A DNA stretch of 64,000 bases from Pseudomonadota bacterium (GTDB lineage: Bacteria > Pseudomonadota > Gammaproteobacteria > Steroidobacterales > Steroidobacteraceae), in the NCBI GenBank assembly GCA_025356815.1, contig JANXQL010000026.1:62001-126000 (forward strand). The letters are read 5' to 3'. The translations under genes and the position numbers were made by a program. Below, piece by piece: positions 7,567 to 19,054 of the stretch. Each line of letters starts with the position of its first letter. Within the stretch, counting starts at the first letter, position 1. The notes beneath the pieces were generated by a model. It was not told where the DNA came from and made no database searches. It worked only from the letters and a program-made list of their open reading frames with translations.

Positions 7567-8400
7567 ATGACTTCCTCCGCTTTCGCTCCGAACCTGCTGC
7601 TCTCGCGCGTCGCCTTCGTGACCGGCGGCAGCTCGGGAATCAACAAGGCGCTCGCCCGCCGCTTCCTCGAGCAGGGCGCGTCGGTGGTGATCGTCGCCCG
7701 CAATGTCGGCCGCCTGGAGGCCGCCCAGGCCGAGCTCGACGCGCTCGCGCCGGGGCGCGTGCAGGCCGCTTGCGCGGACGTCCGTGACGGCGACGCCGTG
7801 CAGGCCGCGGCCGACGCGGGCGCCGAATGCTTCGGCCGCTACGACATCGTGATCGCGGGCGCCGCCGGCAACTTTCTGAGCCCGACCGCGCTTCTGAGCT
7901 CGAACGCGTTCGCCGCGGTCGTCGACACCGACCTGAAGGGCACCTTCCACACCTTCCGCGCCTGCTACCGCCACCTCGCGCCGCGCGCGCGCCTGATCGC
8001 GATCTCGGCACCGCAGGCGCAACTGCCGATGGCGCTGCAGGCACACGCCTGTGCTGCCAAGGCCGGCATCGAGGCGCTGGTGCGCACGCTCGCCATCGAA
8101 TGGGGCGGAATCGACGGCGCACGCGTGAACGCGCTCTCACCCGGCCTCGTGGCGGGCACGCACGGTGCGGAGATCTTCCTGCAGGCCGTTGGCGAAGCGG
8201 CGCTGGTCGGTGGCCAGCCGATTCCAAGACTGGCGACGCTCGACGAGATCGCCGACGCCGCGCTGTTCCTCGCCGGACCGACCGGCGACTACGTCACGGG
8301 ACTCACGCTTGCGATCGACGGCGGCCTCGGCCTGCCGACGACCGCGGCGGCGGCGATCGGCGCCGCCGCTACTCGCGCCCTGGCCGCCGCCAGACGCTAA
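7567..8400 (+). CDS. SDR oxidoreductase, 2,4-dienoyl-CoA reductase (DECR)-like
   Basis: A 277-residue NADP-dependent SDR. Seen: TGGSSGI (19-25), the AGAAGNFLSP block (97-106) and Ser147. The usual YxxxK is replaced: HACAAK (160-165) keeps Lys165 but has Ala161 at the tyrosine position. The AGNFLSP and HAxxAKAG signatures are those of eukaryotic and bacterial 2,4-dienoyl-CoA reductases, which lack the classical tyrosine. It probably reduces a conjugated dienoyl-CoA, removing a double bond that would block beta-oxidation. It lies between the TetR gene and a thiolase in the same operon. The exact substrate is unknown. Confidence 0.82.
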   Translation: MTSSAFAPNLLLSRVAFVTGGSSGINKALARRFLEQGASVVIVARNVGRLEAAQAELDALAPGRVQAACADVRDGDAVQAAADAGAECFGRYDIVIAGAAGNFLSPTALLSSNAFAAVVDTDLKGTFHTFRACYRHLAPRARLIAISAPQAQLPMALQAHACAAKAGIEALVRTLAIEWGGIDGARVNALSPGLVAGTHGAEIFLQAVGEAALVGGQPIPRLATLDEIADAALFLAGPTGDYVTGLTLAIDGGLGLPTTAAAAIGAAATRALAAARR

Positions 8401-8473
8401 ACTGCCGACGACCGGGGCCGGCGCCACGGCGGCGCAGGCAGCGGCCGGTGGCACACCACGGGGATTGCCAGTC

Positions 8474-9682
8474 ATGACCGACGCATACATCTACGACCAC
8501 CTGCGCACGCCGCGCGGCCGCGGCCGCGCCGACGGGGCGCTGCATGAGGTACCTGCGATCGCACTCGCGAGCCAGACGCTCGCGGCGCTTCGCGACCGCA
8601 ATGGGCTCGATACGCGGGCGATCGACGACGTCATCCTCGGCTGTGTATCCCCGATCGGCGATCAGGGCTCGGCGATCGGCCGCGTCGCGGCACTCAACGC
8701 GGGCTTCGACGACAGCGTCGCCGGCTACCAGCTGAACCGCTTCTGCGCCTCCGGACTCGAAGCGATCAACAGCGGCGCCGCGCAGATCATGTCCGGCCAG
8801 GCGGACGCGGTGATTGCGGGCGGCGTCGAGAGCATGTCGCGCGTGCCGATCGCGGCCGACGGGGGGGCCTGGTACGGCGACCCGACAGTTGCCCGTCAGG
8901 TCTACTTCGTTCCGCAGGGCATCGGCGCGGACCTGATCGCGACGCTCGACGGCTACACGCGCACCGACGTCGATACCTTCGCGCTGGAGAGCCAGCGGCG
9001 CGCCGCGGCAGCCATGGCCGACGGACGCTTTGCCGCCTCGCTGGTCCCCGTCAGGGACGTCATCGGCGAGGTGCTGCTGGCGCGCGACGAGCACCCACGA
9101 CCGGCGACCACGCTCGCCGACCTCGGCGCACTCAAGCCCGCGTTCCTGCAGGCCGGCGAGGAAGGCGGCTTCGCCGCGGTCGCCATGCAGCGTTATCCGT
9201 CCGTTGAGGCGATCCGCTACGTGCACACCGCCGGCAACTCCAGCGGCATCGTCGACGGCGCAGCTGCCGTGCTGCTAGGCAGCAAGAGCGCCGGCAAGCG
9301 CCTGGGCCGCGCGCCGCGGGCCCGCATCCGCGCATTCGCCTCCATCGGCAGCGAGCCGACGATCATGCTGACCGGCCCGGCGCTCGCCACCCACAAGCTG
9401 CTCAAGCGCGCCCGCATGTCGCTGGCGGACATCGACCTATTCGAAGTCAACGAGGCCTTCGCCGCGGTCGTGATGCGTTTCATGCGCGAGACCGGCGTGC
9501 CGCACGACAAGGTCAACGTCAACGGCGGCGCGATCGCGTTCGGGCACCCGCTCGGCGCGACCGGCGCGATGATCCTCGGCATGGCCGTGGACGAACTCGA
9601 GCGGCGCAACCTCGGCACTGCGCTGATCACCCTGTGCGTCGGCGCCGGCATGGGCACCGCCACCATCATCGAACGCGTCTGA
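8474..9682 (+). CDS. thiolase family protein (acetyl-CoA C-acyltransferase)
   Basis: A 402-residue thiolase that cleaves a 3-ketoacyl-CoA with CoA in the last beta-oxidation step. Seen: the acylated cysteine Cys91 in [10 protein letters not shown], the NEAFAA asparagine motif, the histidine motif [15 protein letters not shown], and the second cysteine in CVGAGMGT. Start ATG 8474; an upstream in-frame extension overlaps the preceding SDR in another frame and is rejected. It ends 11 bases before the multifunctional enzyme, whose Shine-Dalgarno overlaps its stop. Together they form a FadA/FadJ-like pair. Confidence 0.93.
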   Translation: MTDAYIYDHLRTPRGRGRADGALHEVPAIALASQTLAALRDRNGLDTRAIDDVILGCVSPIGDQGSAIGRVAALNAGFDDSVAGYQLNRFCASGLEAINSGAAQIMSGQADAVIAGGVESMSRVPIAADGGAWYGDPTVARQVYFVPQGIGADLIATLDGYTRTDVDTFALESQRRAAAAMADGRFAASLVPVRDVIGEVLLARDEHPRPATTLADLGALKPAFLQAGEEGGFAAVAMQRYPSVEAIRYVHTAGNSSGIVDGAAAVLLGSKSAGKRLGRAPRARIRAFASIGSEPTIMLTGPALATHKLLKRARMSLADIDLFEVNEAFAAVVMRFMRETGVPHDKVNVNGGAIAFGHPLGATGAMILGMAVDELERRNLGTALITLCVGAGMGTATIIERV

Positions 9683-9693
9683 GGAAGGTACTC

Positions 9694-11862
9694 ATGTACA
9701 CCACCCTCAAGATCGGCATCGACGCCGACGGTATCGCCACGATCACCATCGACGTCCCCGACCGGCCGATGAACGTGTTCACACCCGCACTCACGGCGGA
9801 TCTCGGCGCCGCCATCACGGCGCTCGGCGCCGACGCATCGGTGCGCGGCGTCCTGATCACATCCGGCAAGTCGAGCTTCATCGCCGGCGCGGACATCAAG
9901 GATATCGCCAGCGCCTACGACCGGGGCATCGCGCCCACGGTGGCTTACCAGTGGAGCCAGACGCTGTCACAGACGTTCCGCCGGCTCGAGACGATCGGCA
10001 AGCCGGTCGCCGCCGCGATCAATGGCGTCGCACTCGGCGGCGGCCTCGAACTCGCCCTCGCCTGCCACTATCGGGTGCTCGCCGACGACGCGAAGGCCGT
10101 GGTCGGCCTGCCGGAGGTCAAGATCGGCCTGTTGCCCGGCGCCGGAGGCACCGCGCGCGTACCGCGGCTGATCGGCATCGCGGCCGCCGCGAAGCTCATG
10201 ACGGACGGCTCGAGCGTGACCCCCGCCGAGGCGCTCAGGATGGGGCTCGTCCACGAGCTCGCGCCGCGTGGCGAGGTCGCGTCCCGCGCCCGTGCCTGGC
10301 TGATGGGCAAGCCCGAGGCCATGGCGCCGTGGGATCGCAAGGGGTTCCGCATTCCCGGTGGCGCGGGACTCACCAACGCCGCGATCGCGCAGACCTTCTC
10401 CATCGGCACTGCGCTGATCACCAAGAGCGCCGGCCGGAACTACCCTGCCCCCGGCGAGATCCTCAGCGCGCTGTACGAGGGCACCACGGTTCCGTTCGAG
10501 CTCGCACTGAAGCTGGAATCGAAGCACTTCGCCCGCCTGCTGACTGGCGCCGTGGCGCGCAACCTGATGCGCACGCTGTTCCTGCACAAAGGCGAGCTCG
10601 ACAAGCTGTCGCGGCGCCCGCCGGGCGAGCCGAAGGTCGAGCTCAAGCGTCTGGGCATCCTAGGCGCCGGCATGATGGGCGCGGGCATCGCGCACGTCGC
10701 TGCACTCGCAGGTGTGGAGGTCGTGCTGATCGATGCCACCGACGGGCAGGCCGTCCGCGGCAAGGCGCACGCCGAGCGGCAGCTGGCCCGCGACGTGGAG
10801 AAGGGGCGGCGCAGCGCGGAGTCCGCCGCACAGGTGCTCGCCCGGATCACGGCGACCAGCGACTACGCCGGCCTCGCCGGCTGCGAGCTGGTCGTCGAGG
10901 CCGTCTTCGAGGACCGCGCCGTCAAGGCCGAAGTCACCCGCCGCGCGCTGCAGGTCATGTCGAAGGACGCCGTGTTCGCCAGCAATACCTCGACGCTGCC
11001 GATCTCGGGACTCGCCGCAGCCTCGCCACGGCCTGCGCAGTTCATCGGCATCCACTTCTTCTCGCCGGTCGAACGCATGCCGCTGGTGGAGATCATCCTC
11101 GGCAAGAAGACGCGACCAGCGACGCTTGCGCGGGCTCTGGATTTCGTCGGCCTGCTGAAGAAGACGCCGATCGTCGTCAACGACAGTCGTGGGTTCTACA
11201 CGACGCGCGTGTTCGGCGCCTATTGCCACGAGGGCCAGGCGATGCTCGCCGAGGGCGTCGACCCCGCGCTGATCGAGAACGCCGGACGCCTCGCAGGCAT
11301 GCCCGTCGGCCCGCTTGCGGTCACCGACGAGGTCTCGCTGGAGCTGCAGTACCGCGCGACGCGCCAGGCCATGGAGGACCTCGGCGAACGCTTCGTGCCG
11401 CCGGTGTCCATGCCGGTGCTGACGCACTTCGTCGAGGACCTCCAGCGCCTCGGCCGCAAGAGCGGCGGCGGCTTCTACGACTACCCCGCCGACGGCCCGA
11501 AGCGACTTTGGACGGGGCTTGCGCAGCATTACCCGCGCGCGCCGGTGCAGCCGTCGGTCGAGCAGGTCAAGCAGCGCCTGCTGCACATCCAGGCGCTCGA
11601 AGCAGCCCGCTGCTACGAGGAGGGCGTCGTCACGACCGCCGCCGAGGCCGACGTCGGATCGATTCTCGGCATCGGCTTCCCGGCCTGGACCGGCGGCACG
11701 CTGTCGTATATCGATACGCTCGGCGTCGCACGCTTCGTCGGCGACTGCGAGAAGCTCTCCCGCACGGTCGGCAGGCGCTTCAAGCCGCCGCGCGGCCTGA
11801 AGGCACGTGCCACGTCCGACACGCCGTTCCATCCGCGCCCCGCCACAGGCGACGCCGCCTGA
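9694..11862 (+). CDS. multifunctional enoyl-CoA hydratase / 3-hydroxyacyl-CoA dehydrogenase (FadJ-like)
   Basis: A 722-residue fusion doing two successive beta-oxidation steps. The N-terminal crotonase part (about 1-190) has the FIAGADIKD oxyanion-hole loop, [13 protein letters not shown] and [15 protein letters not shown]. The NAD-binding dehydrogenase part begins near residue 315 with [11 protein letters not shown], has the catalytic histidine in [13 protein letters not shown], and closes with two C-terminal 3HCDH domains. The start is fixed by GAGGAAGG just before ATG 9694. Length and order fit FadB/FadJ alpha subunits. Its position between a thiolase and an acyl-CoA dehydrogenase places it in the island's main beta-oxidation operon. 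Confidence 0.94.
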   Translation: MYTTLKIGIDADGIATITIDVPDRPMNVFTPALTADLGAAITALGADASVRGVLITSGKSSFIAGADIKDIASAYDRGIAPTVAYQWSQTLSQTFRRLETIGKPVAAAINGVALGGGLELALACHYRVLADDAKAVVGLPEVKIGLLPGAGGTARVPRLIGIAAAAKLMTDGSSVTPAEALRMGLVHELAPRGEVASRARAWLMGKPEAMAPWDRKGFRIPGGAGLTNAAIAQTFSIGTALITKSAGRNYPAPGEILSALYEGTTVPFELALKLESKHFARLLTGAVARNLMRTLFLHKGELDKLSRRPPGEPKVELKRLGILGAGMMGAGIAHVAALAGVEVVLIDATDGQAVRGKAHAERQLARDVEKGRRSAESAAQVLARITATSDYAGLAGCELVVEAVFEDRAVKAEVTRRALQVMSKDAVFASNTSTLPISGLAAASPRPAQFIGIHFFSPVERMPLVEIILGKKTRPATLARALDFVGLLKKTPIVVNDSRGFYTTRVFGAYCHEGQAMLAEGVDPALIENAGRLAGMPVGPLAVTDEVSLELQYRATRQAMEDLGERFVPPVSMPVLTHFVEDLQRLGRKSGGGFYDYPADGPKRLWTGLAQHYPRAPVQPSVEQVKQRLLHIQALEAARCYEEGVVTTAAEADVGSILGIGFPAWTGGTLSYIDTLGVARFVGDCEKLSRTVGRRFKPPRGLKARATSDTPFHPRPATGDAA

Positions 11863-11882
11863 CATTGATTGAGGTCGAGTCC

Positions 11883-13043
<1,161 letters not shown>

Positions 13044-13128
13044 GCGCCGGGGAGACCGGACGGCCGCGCATCCGTCTTCCGCCGGTGGCATCCTAGGCGG
13101 CGTCGCCGTCGCCTGAAGGAGAAGCGCC

Positions 13129-14412
13129 ATGCTCGTCGGCCCCCAGGTTCAGCGCGTCGCCATCCTCGGCGGCAGCCGCATCCCCTTCGTGCGCGGCATG
13201 GGCGCCTACGCCGCCGTCGGCAACCAGGAGATGCTCACCGCCGCGCTGCGCGGCGTGGTCGACCGCTTCGGCCTGGAGGGCGCGCGCCTCGGCGAGGTCG
13301 CCGCCGGCGCCGTCCTCAAGCATTCCAGCCAGTGGAACCTCACGCGCGAGTCCGCGCTGGGCGCGGGGCTCGCCGCCGAGACTCCCGCGCTCGACCTGCA
13401 GCGCGCCTGCGGCACCAGCCTCGAGGCCGCCATCCTGGTCGGCAACAAGATCGCGCTGGGCCAGATCGACGCCGGGATCGCCGCCGGCGTCGATACGGTC
13501 AGCGACGCACCGATCGTCTATGCCCGTCCCTACCAGCAGCTGCTGCTTGAGAGCGCCCGCGGCCGTACCCTCGGCGCGCGCCTGAAGCCGTGGCTCAGGC
13601 TGCGACCCGCGCACTTCAAGCCGGTCGCCCCCGCGGTCAGCGAGCCGCGCACGGGGCTGTCGATGGGCGAGAGCTGCGAGCGCATGGCGCAGCATTGGGG
13701 GATCGCCCGCACCGACCAGGACGCGCTCGCCTGCGAGAGCCACGGGCGCGCCGCGGCGGCCTACGCGGCCGGGTTCTACCGCGACCTGGTCGTGCCTTTC
13801 CAGGGCGTGAGCATCGACAACATCCTGCGGCCCGACACGTCGATGCAGCGGCTGGCGGCGCTGCGGCCCGTGTTCGACCGCTCGGCGGCGGGCACGCTGA
13901 CCGCCGGCAATTCGACGCCGCTGACCGACGGTGCCGCCGCCGTGCTGCTGGCTAACGAGACCTGGGCACAGCAGCGAGGGCTACCGGTACAGGCGTGGCT
14001 GACGACCGCCGCGGTCGCGGCGGTCGACTTCGTCGGCCGCGAGGGCCTGCTGATGGCGCCCGCGTACGCGGTGCCGCGGCTGCTCGCCGCACGCGGGCTG
14101 TCGCTTGCGGACTTCAACTACTACGAGATCCACGAAGCCTTCGCAGCCCAGGTGCTGTGCACGCTCAAGGCATGGGAGTCGGCCGAGTTCTGCCGCGAGC
14201 GGCTCGGGCTTGCCGCCGCGCTCGGGGGAATAGACCGCGCCAAGCTCAACGTCGTCGGCTCGAGCCTCGCCTACGGTCATCCGTTCGCCGCGACCGGCGC
14301 ACGCATCCTCGCGACCCTTGCGCAGCTGCTGGCGCAGCGTGGCGGCGGGCGCGGACTGATCTCGATCTGCACGGCCGGCGGGATGGGCGTGACGGCGATC
14401 GTCGAGCGCTGA
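13129..14412 (+). CDS. thiolase, FadI-type
   Basis: A 427-residue acetyl-CoA C-acyltransferase of the longer FadI/HADHB kind. Seen: Cys94 in RACGTSLEA, the acid-base motif [10 protein letters not shown], the histidine motif [11 protein letters not shown], and the second cysteine in [14 protein letters not shown] lies a few bases before ATG 13129. It is the last gene of the rightward run and follows the acyl-CoA dehydrogenase after an 85-base GC-rich gap with no gene. FadI-type thiolases normally partner FadJ-type alpha subunits, so this may be the true partner of the enzyme at 9694, leaving the thiolase at 8474 for another chain length or substrate. Confidence 0.93.
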   Translation: MLVGPQVQRVAILGGSRIPFVRGMGAYAAVGNQEMLTAALRGVVDRFGLEGARLGEVAAGAVLKHSSQWNLTRESALGAGLAAETPALDLQRACGTSLEAAILVGNKIALGQIDAGIAAGVDTVSDAPIVYARPYQQLLLESARGRTLGARLKPWLRLRPAHFKPVAPAVSEPRTGLSMGESCERMAQHWGIARTDQDALACESHGRAAAAYAAGFYRDLVVPFQGVSIDNILRPDTSMQRLAALRPVFDRSAAGTLTAGNSTPLTDGAAAVLLANETWAQQRGLPVQAWLTTAAVAAVDFVGREGLLMAPAYAVPRLLAARGLSLADFNYYEIHEAFAAQVLCTLKAWESAEFCRERLGLAAALGGIDRAKLNVVGSSLAYGHPFAATGARILATLAQLLAQRGGGRGLISICTAGGMGVTAIVER

Positions 14413-14423
14413 AGGATCGCGCC

Positions 14424-14443
14424 CGACTCGACCGCCGGAGTCG
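14424..14443. terminator. possible bidirectional hairpin between convergent thiolase genes
   Basis: CGACTC (14424-14429) pairs with GAGTCG (14438-14443) over an 8-base loop, exactly between the stops of two convergent genes. There is no T-run, so this is at best a weak or factor-assisted terminator. Confidence 0.3.
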
Positions 14444-15625
14444 CTACAGCACCTCGAACAGGCCGGCGGCGCCCATGCCGCCGCCGATGCACATCGTCGC
14501 CACGATCCAGCGCGCGCCGCGGCGCTTGCCCTCGATCAGCGCGTGGCCGACGAGTCGTTGCCCGCTCATCCCATACGGGTGGCCGACCGCGATCGCACCG
14601 CCGTTGACGTTCAGGCGGTCGTCGGGGATGCCCAGATGATCGCGGCAGTACAGCACCTGCACGGCGAAGGCCTCGTTCAGTTCCCACAGGTCGATGTCGG
14701 AGACCTTCAGGCCCGCTCGCCCGAGCAGCTTCGGCACCGCGAACACGGGGCCGATGCCCATCTCGGCCGGCTCGCAGCCGGCGATCGCGAAGCCGCGGAA
14801 TGCGCCCAGCGGCTTCAGGCCGCGCTTCGCCGCCTCGCTCGCGCTCATGACCACGACCGCACCGGCGCCATCGGAGAACTGGCTCGCGTTGCCGGCGCTG
14901 ATCACGCCGCCGGGCAATGCCGGCCGCAGCACGGAAAGCGCCTCGACGGTGGTTCCCTCACGCAGCCCCTCGTCGACCGCGACTGTCACCTCGCGGGTCG
15001 ACAGGCGGCCGCTGCCCTTGTCGACGCTCGCCATCGTCACGGTGATCGGGGCGATCTCGGCGGTGAACACCCCCGCCGCCTGCGCGGCGCAGGCGCGCTG
15101 CTGGCTGCGGGCGCCGTATTCGTCCATCAGCGCGCGGGGGATCGAGTAGCGGCGCGCGACCTCCTCGGCCGTCTGCAGCATGTTCCAGTAGATGCTCGGC
15201 TGGTGCTCGACGAGCCAGGGATCCTGCAGCAGGTGCGTGTTGATCTCGTTCTGCACGACCGAGATGGCCTCGACGCCGCCGGCAACGTAGATGTCGCCTT
15301 CCCCTGCGATGATCCGCTGCGCCGCGAGCGCGATCGTCTGCAGGCCGGACGAGCAGAAGCGATTGACGGTCACGCCCGGGACGGTGACCGGGCAGCCGGC
15401 GCGCAGCGCCGCCTGGCGGGCGATGTTGGTACCGGTCGCGCCCTCGGGGAATGCACAGCCGAGGATGACGTCCTCGACGTCGCCCGCGTCGATGCCGGCG
15501 CGATCGATGGCGGCCCGCACGGCGTGACCGGCGAGCGTCGCGCCGTGCGTGAGGTTGAAGGCGCCGCGCCATGACTTGGCGAGCGGCGTACGGGCGGTAG
15601 AGACGATGACGGCGTCGCGGCTCAT
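14444..15625 (-). CDS. thiolase family protein (FadA-like)
   Basis: A 393-residue acetyl-CoA acyltransferase. Seen: Cys91 in [18 protein letters not shown], the histidine motif [15 protein letters not shown] and the [10 protein letters not shown] second-cysteine block. ATG 15625 overlaps the stop of the upstream multifunctional gene as ATGA, so the two are translationally coupled in a fadBA-like leftward operon. A longer frame extending to 15781 lies inside that gene and is not used. The third thiolase of the island. GHPYGMSG replaces the commoner GHPLGATG but keeps the catalytic His. Confidence 0.93.
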   Translation of the reverse strand: MSRDAVIVSTARTPLAKSWRGAFNLTHGATLAGHAVRAAIDRAGIDAGDVEDVILGCAFPEGATGTNIARQAALRAGCPVTVPGVTVNRFCSSGLQTIALAAQRIIAGEGDIYVAGGVEAISVVQNEINTHLLQDPWLVEHQPSIYWNMLQTAEEVARRYSIPRALMDEYGARSQQRACAAQAAGVFTAEIAPITVTMASVDKGSGRLSTREVTVAVDEGLREGTTVEALSVLRPALPGGVISAGNASQFSDGAGAVVVMSASEAAKRGLKPLGAFRGFAIAGCEPAEMGIGPVFAVPKLLGRAGLKVSDIDLWELNEAFAVQVLYCRDHLGIPDDRLNVNGGAIAVGHPYGMSGQRLVGHALIEGKRRGARWIVATMCIGGGMGAAGLFEVL

Positions 15626-17739
15626 GAGCGGGCTCCGGCGGTGTTGAACGCACGGCCCTCGGCGGCCAGTCGCTCGATCAGGGGGGCGGGCGTCCAGAAC
15701 GCCGGATCGCCGTACGGGTTGCGCGCGAGTGCGCGCATGCGCTGTGCCACGCCGTAGACGCCGATCTCGTCGGCGTAGCACATTGGACCGCCGCGCCAGA
15801 CGGGGAACCCGTAGCCGGTCAGGTAGACGATGTCGATATCGGAGGCGCGCTGCGCGATCCCCTCCTCGAGGATGTGCGCGCCCTCGTTCACCAGCGCGTA
15901 GACCAGTCGATCGACGATCTCGGCGCTGTCAATCCGGCGCTGCGCTACCCCGATCGAGAGGCGATACGCGGCGATCATCTCGTCGACGACCGGCGACGGA
16001 TAGGCGGTGCGATCACCCGGCTTGTAGTCGTACCAGCCGGCGCCGCTTTTCTGGCCGAAGCGACCGAGTTCGCACAGCTTGTCGGCCACCTTCGAGTACA
16101 CGACATCGGGGTGCTCGATGGCGCGGCGCTTCCTGATGTGGAAGCCGATGTCGTTGCCGGCAAGGTCGCTGACCCGGAACGGGCCCATCGCGAAGCCGAA
16201 CTTCTCCATCGCGGTGTCGATTTGCTGCGGACTTGCGCCTTCGTCCACCATGAACAGCGCCTGGCGCAGGTACTGCTCGAGCATCCTGTTGCCGATGAAA
16301 CCGTCGCAGACACCGGCAACGACCGCGGTCTTCTTGAGCGTGCGGGCAAGCCTCATCGTCGTTGCGAGCACGTCCTTTGCGGTCGCGCTGCCGCGCACGA
16401 CCTCGAGCAGCTTCATGATGTTCGCCGGGCTGAAGAAGTGCGTGCCGATGACGTCGGCCGGGCGCTTGGTCACCGCGGCGATGCGGTTGACGTCGAGCGT
16501 GGAGGTGTTCGAAGCGAGGATCGCGCCCGGCTTCATGACCCGGTCCAGCGTCGTGAACACCTTCTCCTTGACCGCCATGTCCTCGAACACCGCCTCGATG
16601 ACGATGTCGGCGCCTCCGATATCGTCATAGGAAAGCGTCGGCCGGAGCAGCTTGCCGCGGGCCTCTGCGTCGGCCGGCTTCAGGCGCCCCTTCTTGACCT
16701 GGCCTGCGTAGGTATCCCCGATCCGCGCGACGCCCTTGTCGAGCGCGTCCTGGCCGACCTCGAGCAGGTACACCGGGATGCCGGCGTTGAGGAAGTTGAT
16801 CGCGATGCCGGTGCCCATCGTGCCTGCACCGATTACGGCGGCGCTGGCGATCGGCCGTACCGGCGTCGACTCGGGCACGTCGGCGATCTTCGCGGCGGCC
16901 CGTTCGGCGAAGAACGCACTGCGCAGCGCCCGCGACACCGGCGTGAACATGAGTTCGGTGAACAGCCGACGCTCGGTGGCAAGTCCCTCGTCGAAGGGCT
17001 GCGTCGCGGCCGCTTCGATCGCGTCGATGCACTTCAGCGGCGCCGGGTAATTGGCGAAGCCGGCCCTGGCGGTCGTGCGCGCGAAGCCCAGCAGCGCCTC
17101 GACCAGGGGACCTGCGGCGCTGCGATCGCGGGCACGTGGCAGGCGGCCGCCCGCTGCGAGCTCAACCGCCTTCGCCAGGGCAAGAGCGACGGCCGCCTCG
17201 ACCACATCGCCCGGCACCAGCGCCTCCAGCAGCGGGCTACCCGCGAACAGCTTGGCCGGCACTGGCTCGCCGCCGAGGATCACGTTCAGCGCGTTCTCCA
17301 CGCCGATCAGCCGTGGTAGGCGCTGTGTGCCGCCGGCCCCCGGCAGCAGGCCGATTTTGACCTCCGGCAGGCCGAGCTTGGCGTTCTGCGCCGCGACGCG
17401 ATAGTTCGCGCCGAGCGCGAGTTCGAGTCCGCCGCCGAGGCAGGTACCCTCGATCGCCGCAACCACGGGCTTCGGACTCGCCTCGACGACCGCGATGACC
17501 TCGTGCAGGTTCGGCGCCGCGAGCATCGCGGGGGTGCCGAACTCCTTGATGTCGGCGCCGGCGGAAAACAGGCCGTTTCGGCCGGCCAGCACGATGGCGC
17601 GGATCTCGGGGTCGGCGATCGCGGCGTTGAGCGCGTCGGCCAGTCCGCGACGGGTCGCGGCGCCTAGACTGTTGACGGGTGGCTCGCCGAAGCGGATCAC
17701 GGCAATCGGACCTGAACGGGACGTCTCGACGGTGGTCAT
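15622..17739 (-). CDS. multifunctional 3-hydroxyacyl-CoA dehydrogenase / enoyl-CoA hydratase (FadB-like)
   Basis: A 705-residue fusion resembling the peroxisomal-type multifunctional enzyme: a crotonase domain first (about 1-190, with [23 protein letters not shown] and [16 protein letters not shown]), then the NAD-binding 3HCDH domain ([15 protein letters not shown], catalytic His in [15 protein letters not shown]) and two C-terminal 3HCDH domains. ATG 17739 follows AAGGAACTCCC at good spacing; the longer upstream frame runs through the divergent dioxygenase gene and is not real. Coupled to the thiolase downstream by ATGA. A second, independently transcribed beta-oxidation pair next to the first suggests two substrate ranges or two stages of one degradation. 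Confidence 0.94.
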   Translation of the reverse strand: MTTVETSRSGPIAVIRFGEPPVNSLGAATRRGLADALNAAIADPEIRAIVLAGRNGLFSAGADIKEFGTPAMLAAPNLHEVIAVVEASPKPVVAAIEGTCLGGGLELALGANYRVAAQNAKLGLPEVKIGLLPGAGGTQRLPRLIGVENALNVILGGEPVPAKLFAGSPLLEALVPGDVVEAAVALALAKAVELAAGGRLPRARDRSAAGPLVEALLGFARTTARAGFANYPAPLKCIDAIEAAATQPFDEGLATERRLFTELMFTPVSRALRSAFFAERAAAKIADVPESTPVRPIASAAVIGAGTMGTGIAINFLNAGIPVYLLEVGQDALDKGVARIGDTYAGQVKKGRLKPADAEARGKLLRPTLSYDDIGGADIVIEAVFEDMAVKEKVFTTLDRVMKPGAILASNTSTLDVNRIAAVTKRPADVIGTHFFSPANIMKLLEVVRGSATAKDVLATTMRLARTLKKTAVVAGVCDGFIGNRMLEQYLRQALFMVDEGASPQQIDTAMEKFGFAMGPFRVSDLAGNDIGFHIRKRRAIEHPDVVYSKVADKLCELGRFGQKSGAGWYDYKPGDRTAYPSPVVDEMIAAYRLSIGVAQRRIDSAEIVDRLVYALVNEGAHILEEGIAQRASDIDIVYLTGYGFPVWRGGPMCYADEIGVYGVAQRMRALARNPYGDPAFWTPAPLIERLAAEGRAFNTAGARS

Positions 17740-17815
17740 GGGAGTTCCTTGGGCTTGCCGGGCAATTATGCCAGTCGCCTCCCCGCGGCGGCGTCGGGAG
17801 GATCCCTGAAGCGGC

Positions 17816-17844
17816 TTGAAAATGGTTTCATTTGCAACTAAATT
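17816..17844 (+). promoter_or_regulatory. candidate sigma70 promoter for the homogentisate-dioxygenase-like operon
   Basis: TTGAAA (17816-17821), a 17-base spacer and TAAATT (17839-17844), giving a start near 17851 and a leader of about 27 bases before ATG 17878. TGAAA and TTTCA (17817-17821, 17826-17830) form a short inverted repeat over the -35/spacer, a possible operator. It lies in the only AT-rich stretch of this divergent intergenic region. No convincing leftward promoter for the FadB-like gene was found. Confidence 0.4.
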
Positions 17845-17877
17845 GACAGTTGAGAATCCCCATCCCGGAGTTCCGCC

Positions 17878-19032
17878 ATGAAGCGCTACATCCAGTACCC
17901 GCGCGTCGCCGGCACCGCCAGCCGCCAGGCCCACGCCGACCTGCCGCCGGGGACCTACGAGCGGGAAATGGGCAAGGAGGGCTTCTTCGGCCCCGCCGCC
18001 TTCTTCCATCACCGCCATCCGCCGACCGGCTGGACCCGCTTCGAGGGTCCGCTGCGACCGCACGCCTTCGACCTGAGCCGCCTCGCCACACCGGCCACCT
18101 CGCCGTGGGATGCGGCCCCTGTCCTCGAGAATGCCCACTGCCGCATCCGCTGGCTCGCGCTGGATGCGTCGATGGACCACCTGGCGCGCAATGCCGATGG
18201 CGACGAGCTGCTGTTCGTGCATGCCGGGCAGGCGAGCCTGTACTGCGACTTCGGCCACCTCCAGATCGAGGCCGGCGACTATGTGGTGCTGCCGCGCGGC
18301 ACGATGTGGCGGCTCGAGAGCGCCGCGCCGCTGCGGGTGCTGATGATCGAGGCGACCAACGCCGCCTACCTGCTGCCGGACAAGGGCCTCGTCGGCGCGC
18401 AAGCGATCTTCGATCCGGCGATGCTCGACGTGCCGGCGCTGGACGACGCGTTCCGGGCGCAGCAGGAGCAAGGCCCGGCCGGCGGCGCGGCGGGCGAGCG
18501 CGGCTGGCAGGTACGGATCAAGCGCCGCCAGCAGGTGTCGATCGCGCACTATCCGTTCAATCCGCTGGACGCGGTCGGCTGGCACGGCGACCTCGCGGTG
18601 TGCCGCATCAACGTGCGCAACCTGCGCCCGCTCATGAGCCACCGCTACCACCTGCCACCGTCGGCGCACACCACCTTCGTCGCCAACCGCTTCGTCGTCT
18701 GCACTTTCGTGCCGCGGCCGTTCGAGACCGACCCGGGCGCGCTGAAGGTGCCCTTCTTCCATAACAATGACGACTACGACGAGGTGATCTTCTATCACGC
18801 CGGGGACTTCTTCTCGCGCGACAACATCCACCCCGGTATGGTCACCTTCCATCCGGCCGGCTTCACGCACGGCCCGCACCCGAAGGCGCTGTCGCGGATG
18901 CTGGTGCAACCCAAGCCCGCGACCGACGAGTACGCCGTGATGATCGATACGCGCGACGCGCTGGAGCTCGGCGCTGCCGCCGCAGGCGTCGCATGGCCTG
19001 ATTACGTGGACAGCTGGCAGGGAGGCGCCTGA
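17878..19032 (+). CDS. hmgA: homogentisate 1,2-dioxygenase-family protein (short form)
   Basis: A 384-residue cupin-fold ring-cleavage dioxygenase matching homogentisate dioxygenase, which opens homogentisate to maleylacetoacetate with Fe(II) and O2. Seen: the N-terminal GFFGPAAFFHHRHPP block, a cupin-like AGDYVVLPRGTMW segment and the C-terminal iron-site region HNNDDYDEV, then FTHGPHP with the HGP histidine. Well-studied enzymes are about 430-445 residues and space their His and Glu ligands H-x5-E; here the spacing looks like H-x6-E. This short subgroup may therefore use a related ring substrate. GGAG precedes ATG 17878. The fumarylacetoacetase gene 22 bases downstream supports a homogentisate-type route. 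Maleylacetoacetate isomerase is not in the window. Confidence 0.75.
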   Translation: MKRYIQYPRVAGTASRQAHADLPPGTYEREMGKEGFFGPAAFFHHRHPPTGWTRFEGPLRPHAFDLSRLATPATSPWDAAPVLENAHCRIRWLALDASMDHLARNADGDELLFVHAGQASLYCDFGHLQIEAGDYVVLPRGTMWRLESAAPLRVLMIEATNAAYLLPDKGLVGAQAIFDPAMLDVPALDDAFRAQQEQGPAGGAAGERGWQVRIKRRQQVSIAHYPFNPLDAVGWHGDLAVCRINVRNLRPLMSHRYHLPPSAHTTFVANRFVVCTFVPRPFETDPGALKVPFFHNNDDYDEVIFYHAGDFFSRDNIHPGMVTFHPAGFTHGPHPKALSRMLVQPKPATDEYAVMIDTRDALELGAAAAGVAWPDYVDSWQGGA

Positions 19033-19054
19033 AGCGCGCCGCGGAGATTTCCCG

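Noticed and set aside
9951-11882. Apparent N-terminal extension of the acyl-CoA dehydrogenase (about 640 residues)
   Set aside because: It is an out-of-frame reading of the FadJ-like gene, Arg-rich and without family similarity. The dehydrogenase starts at 11883.
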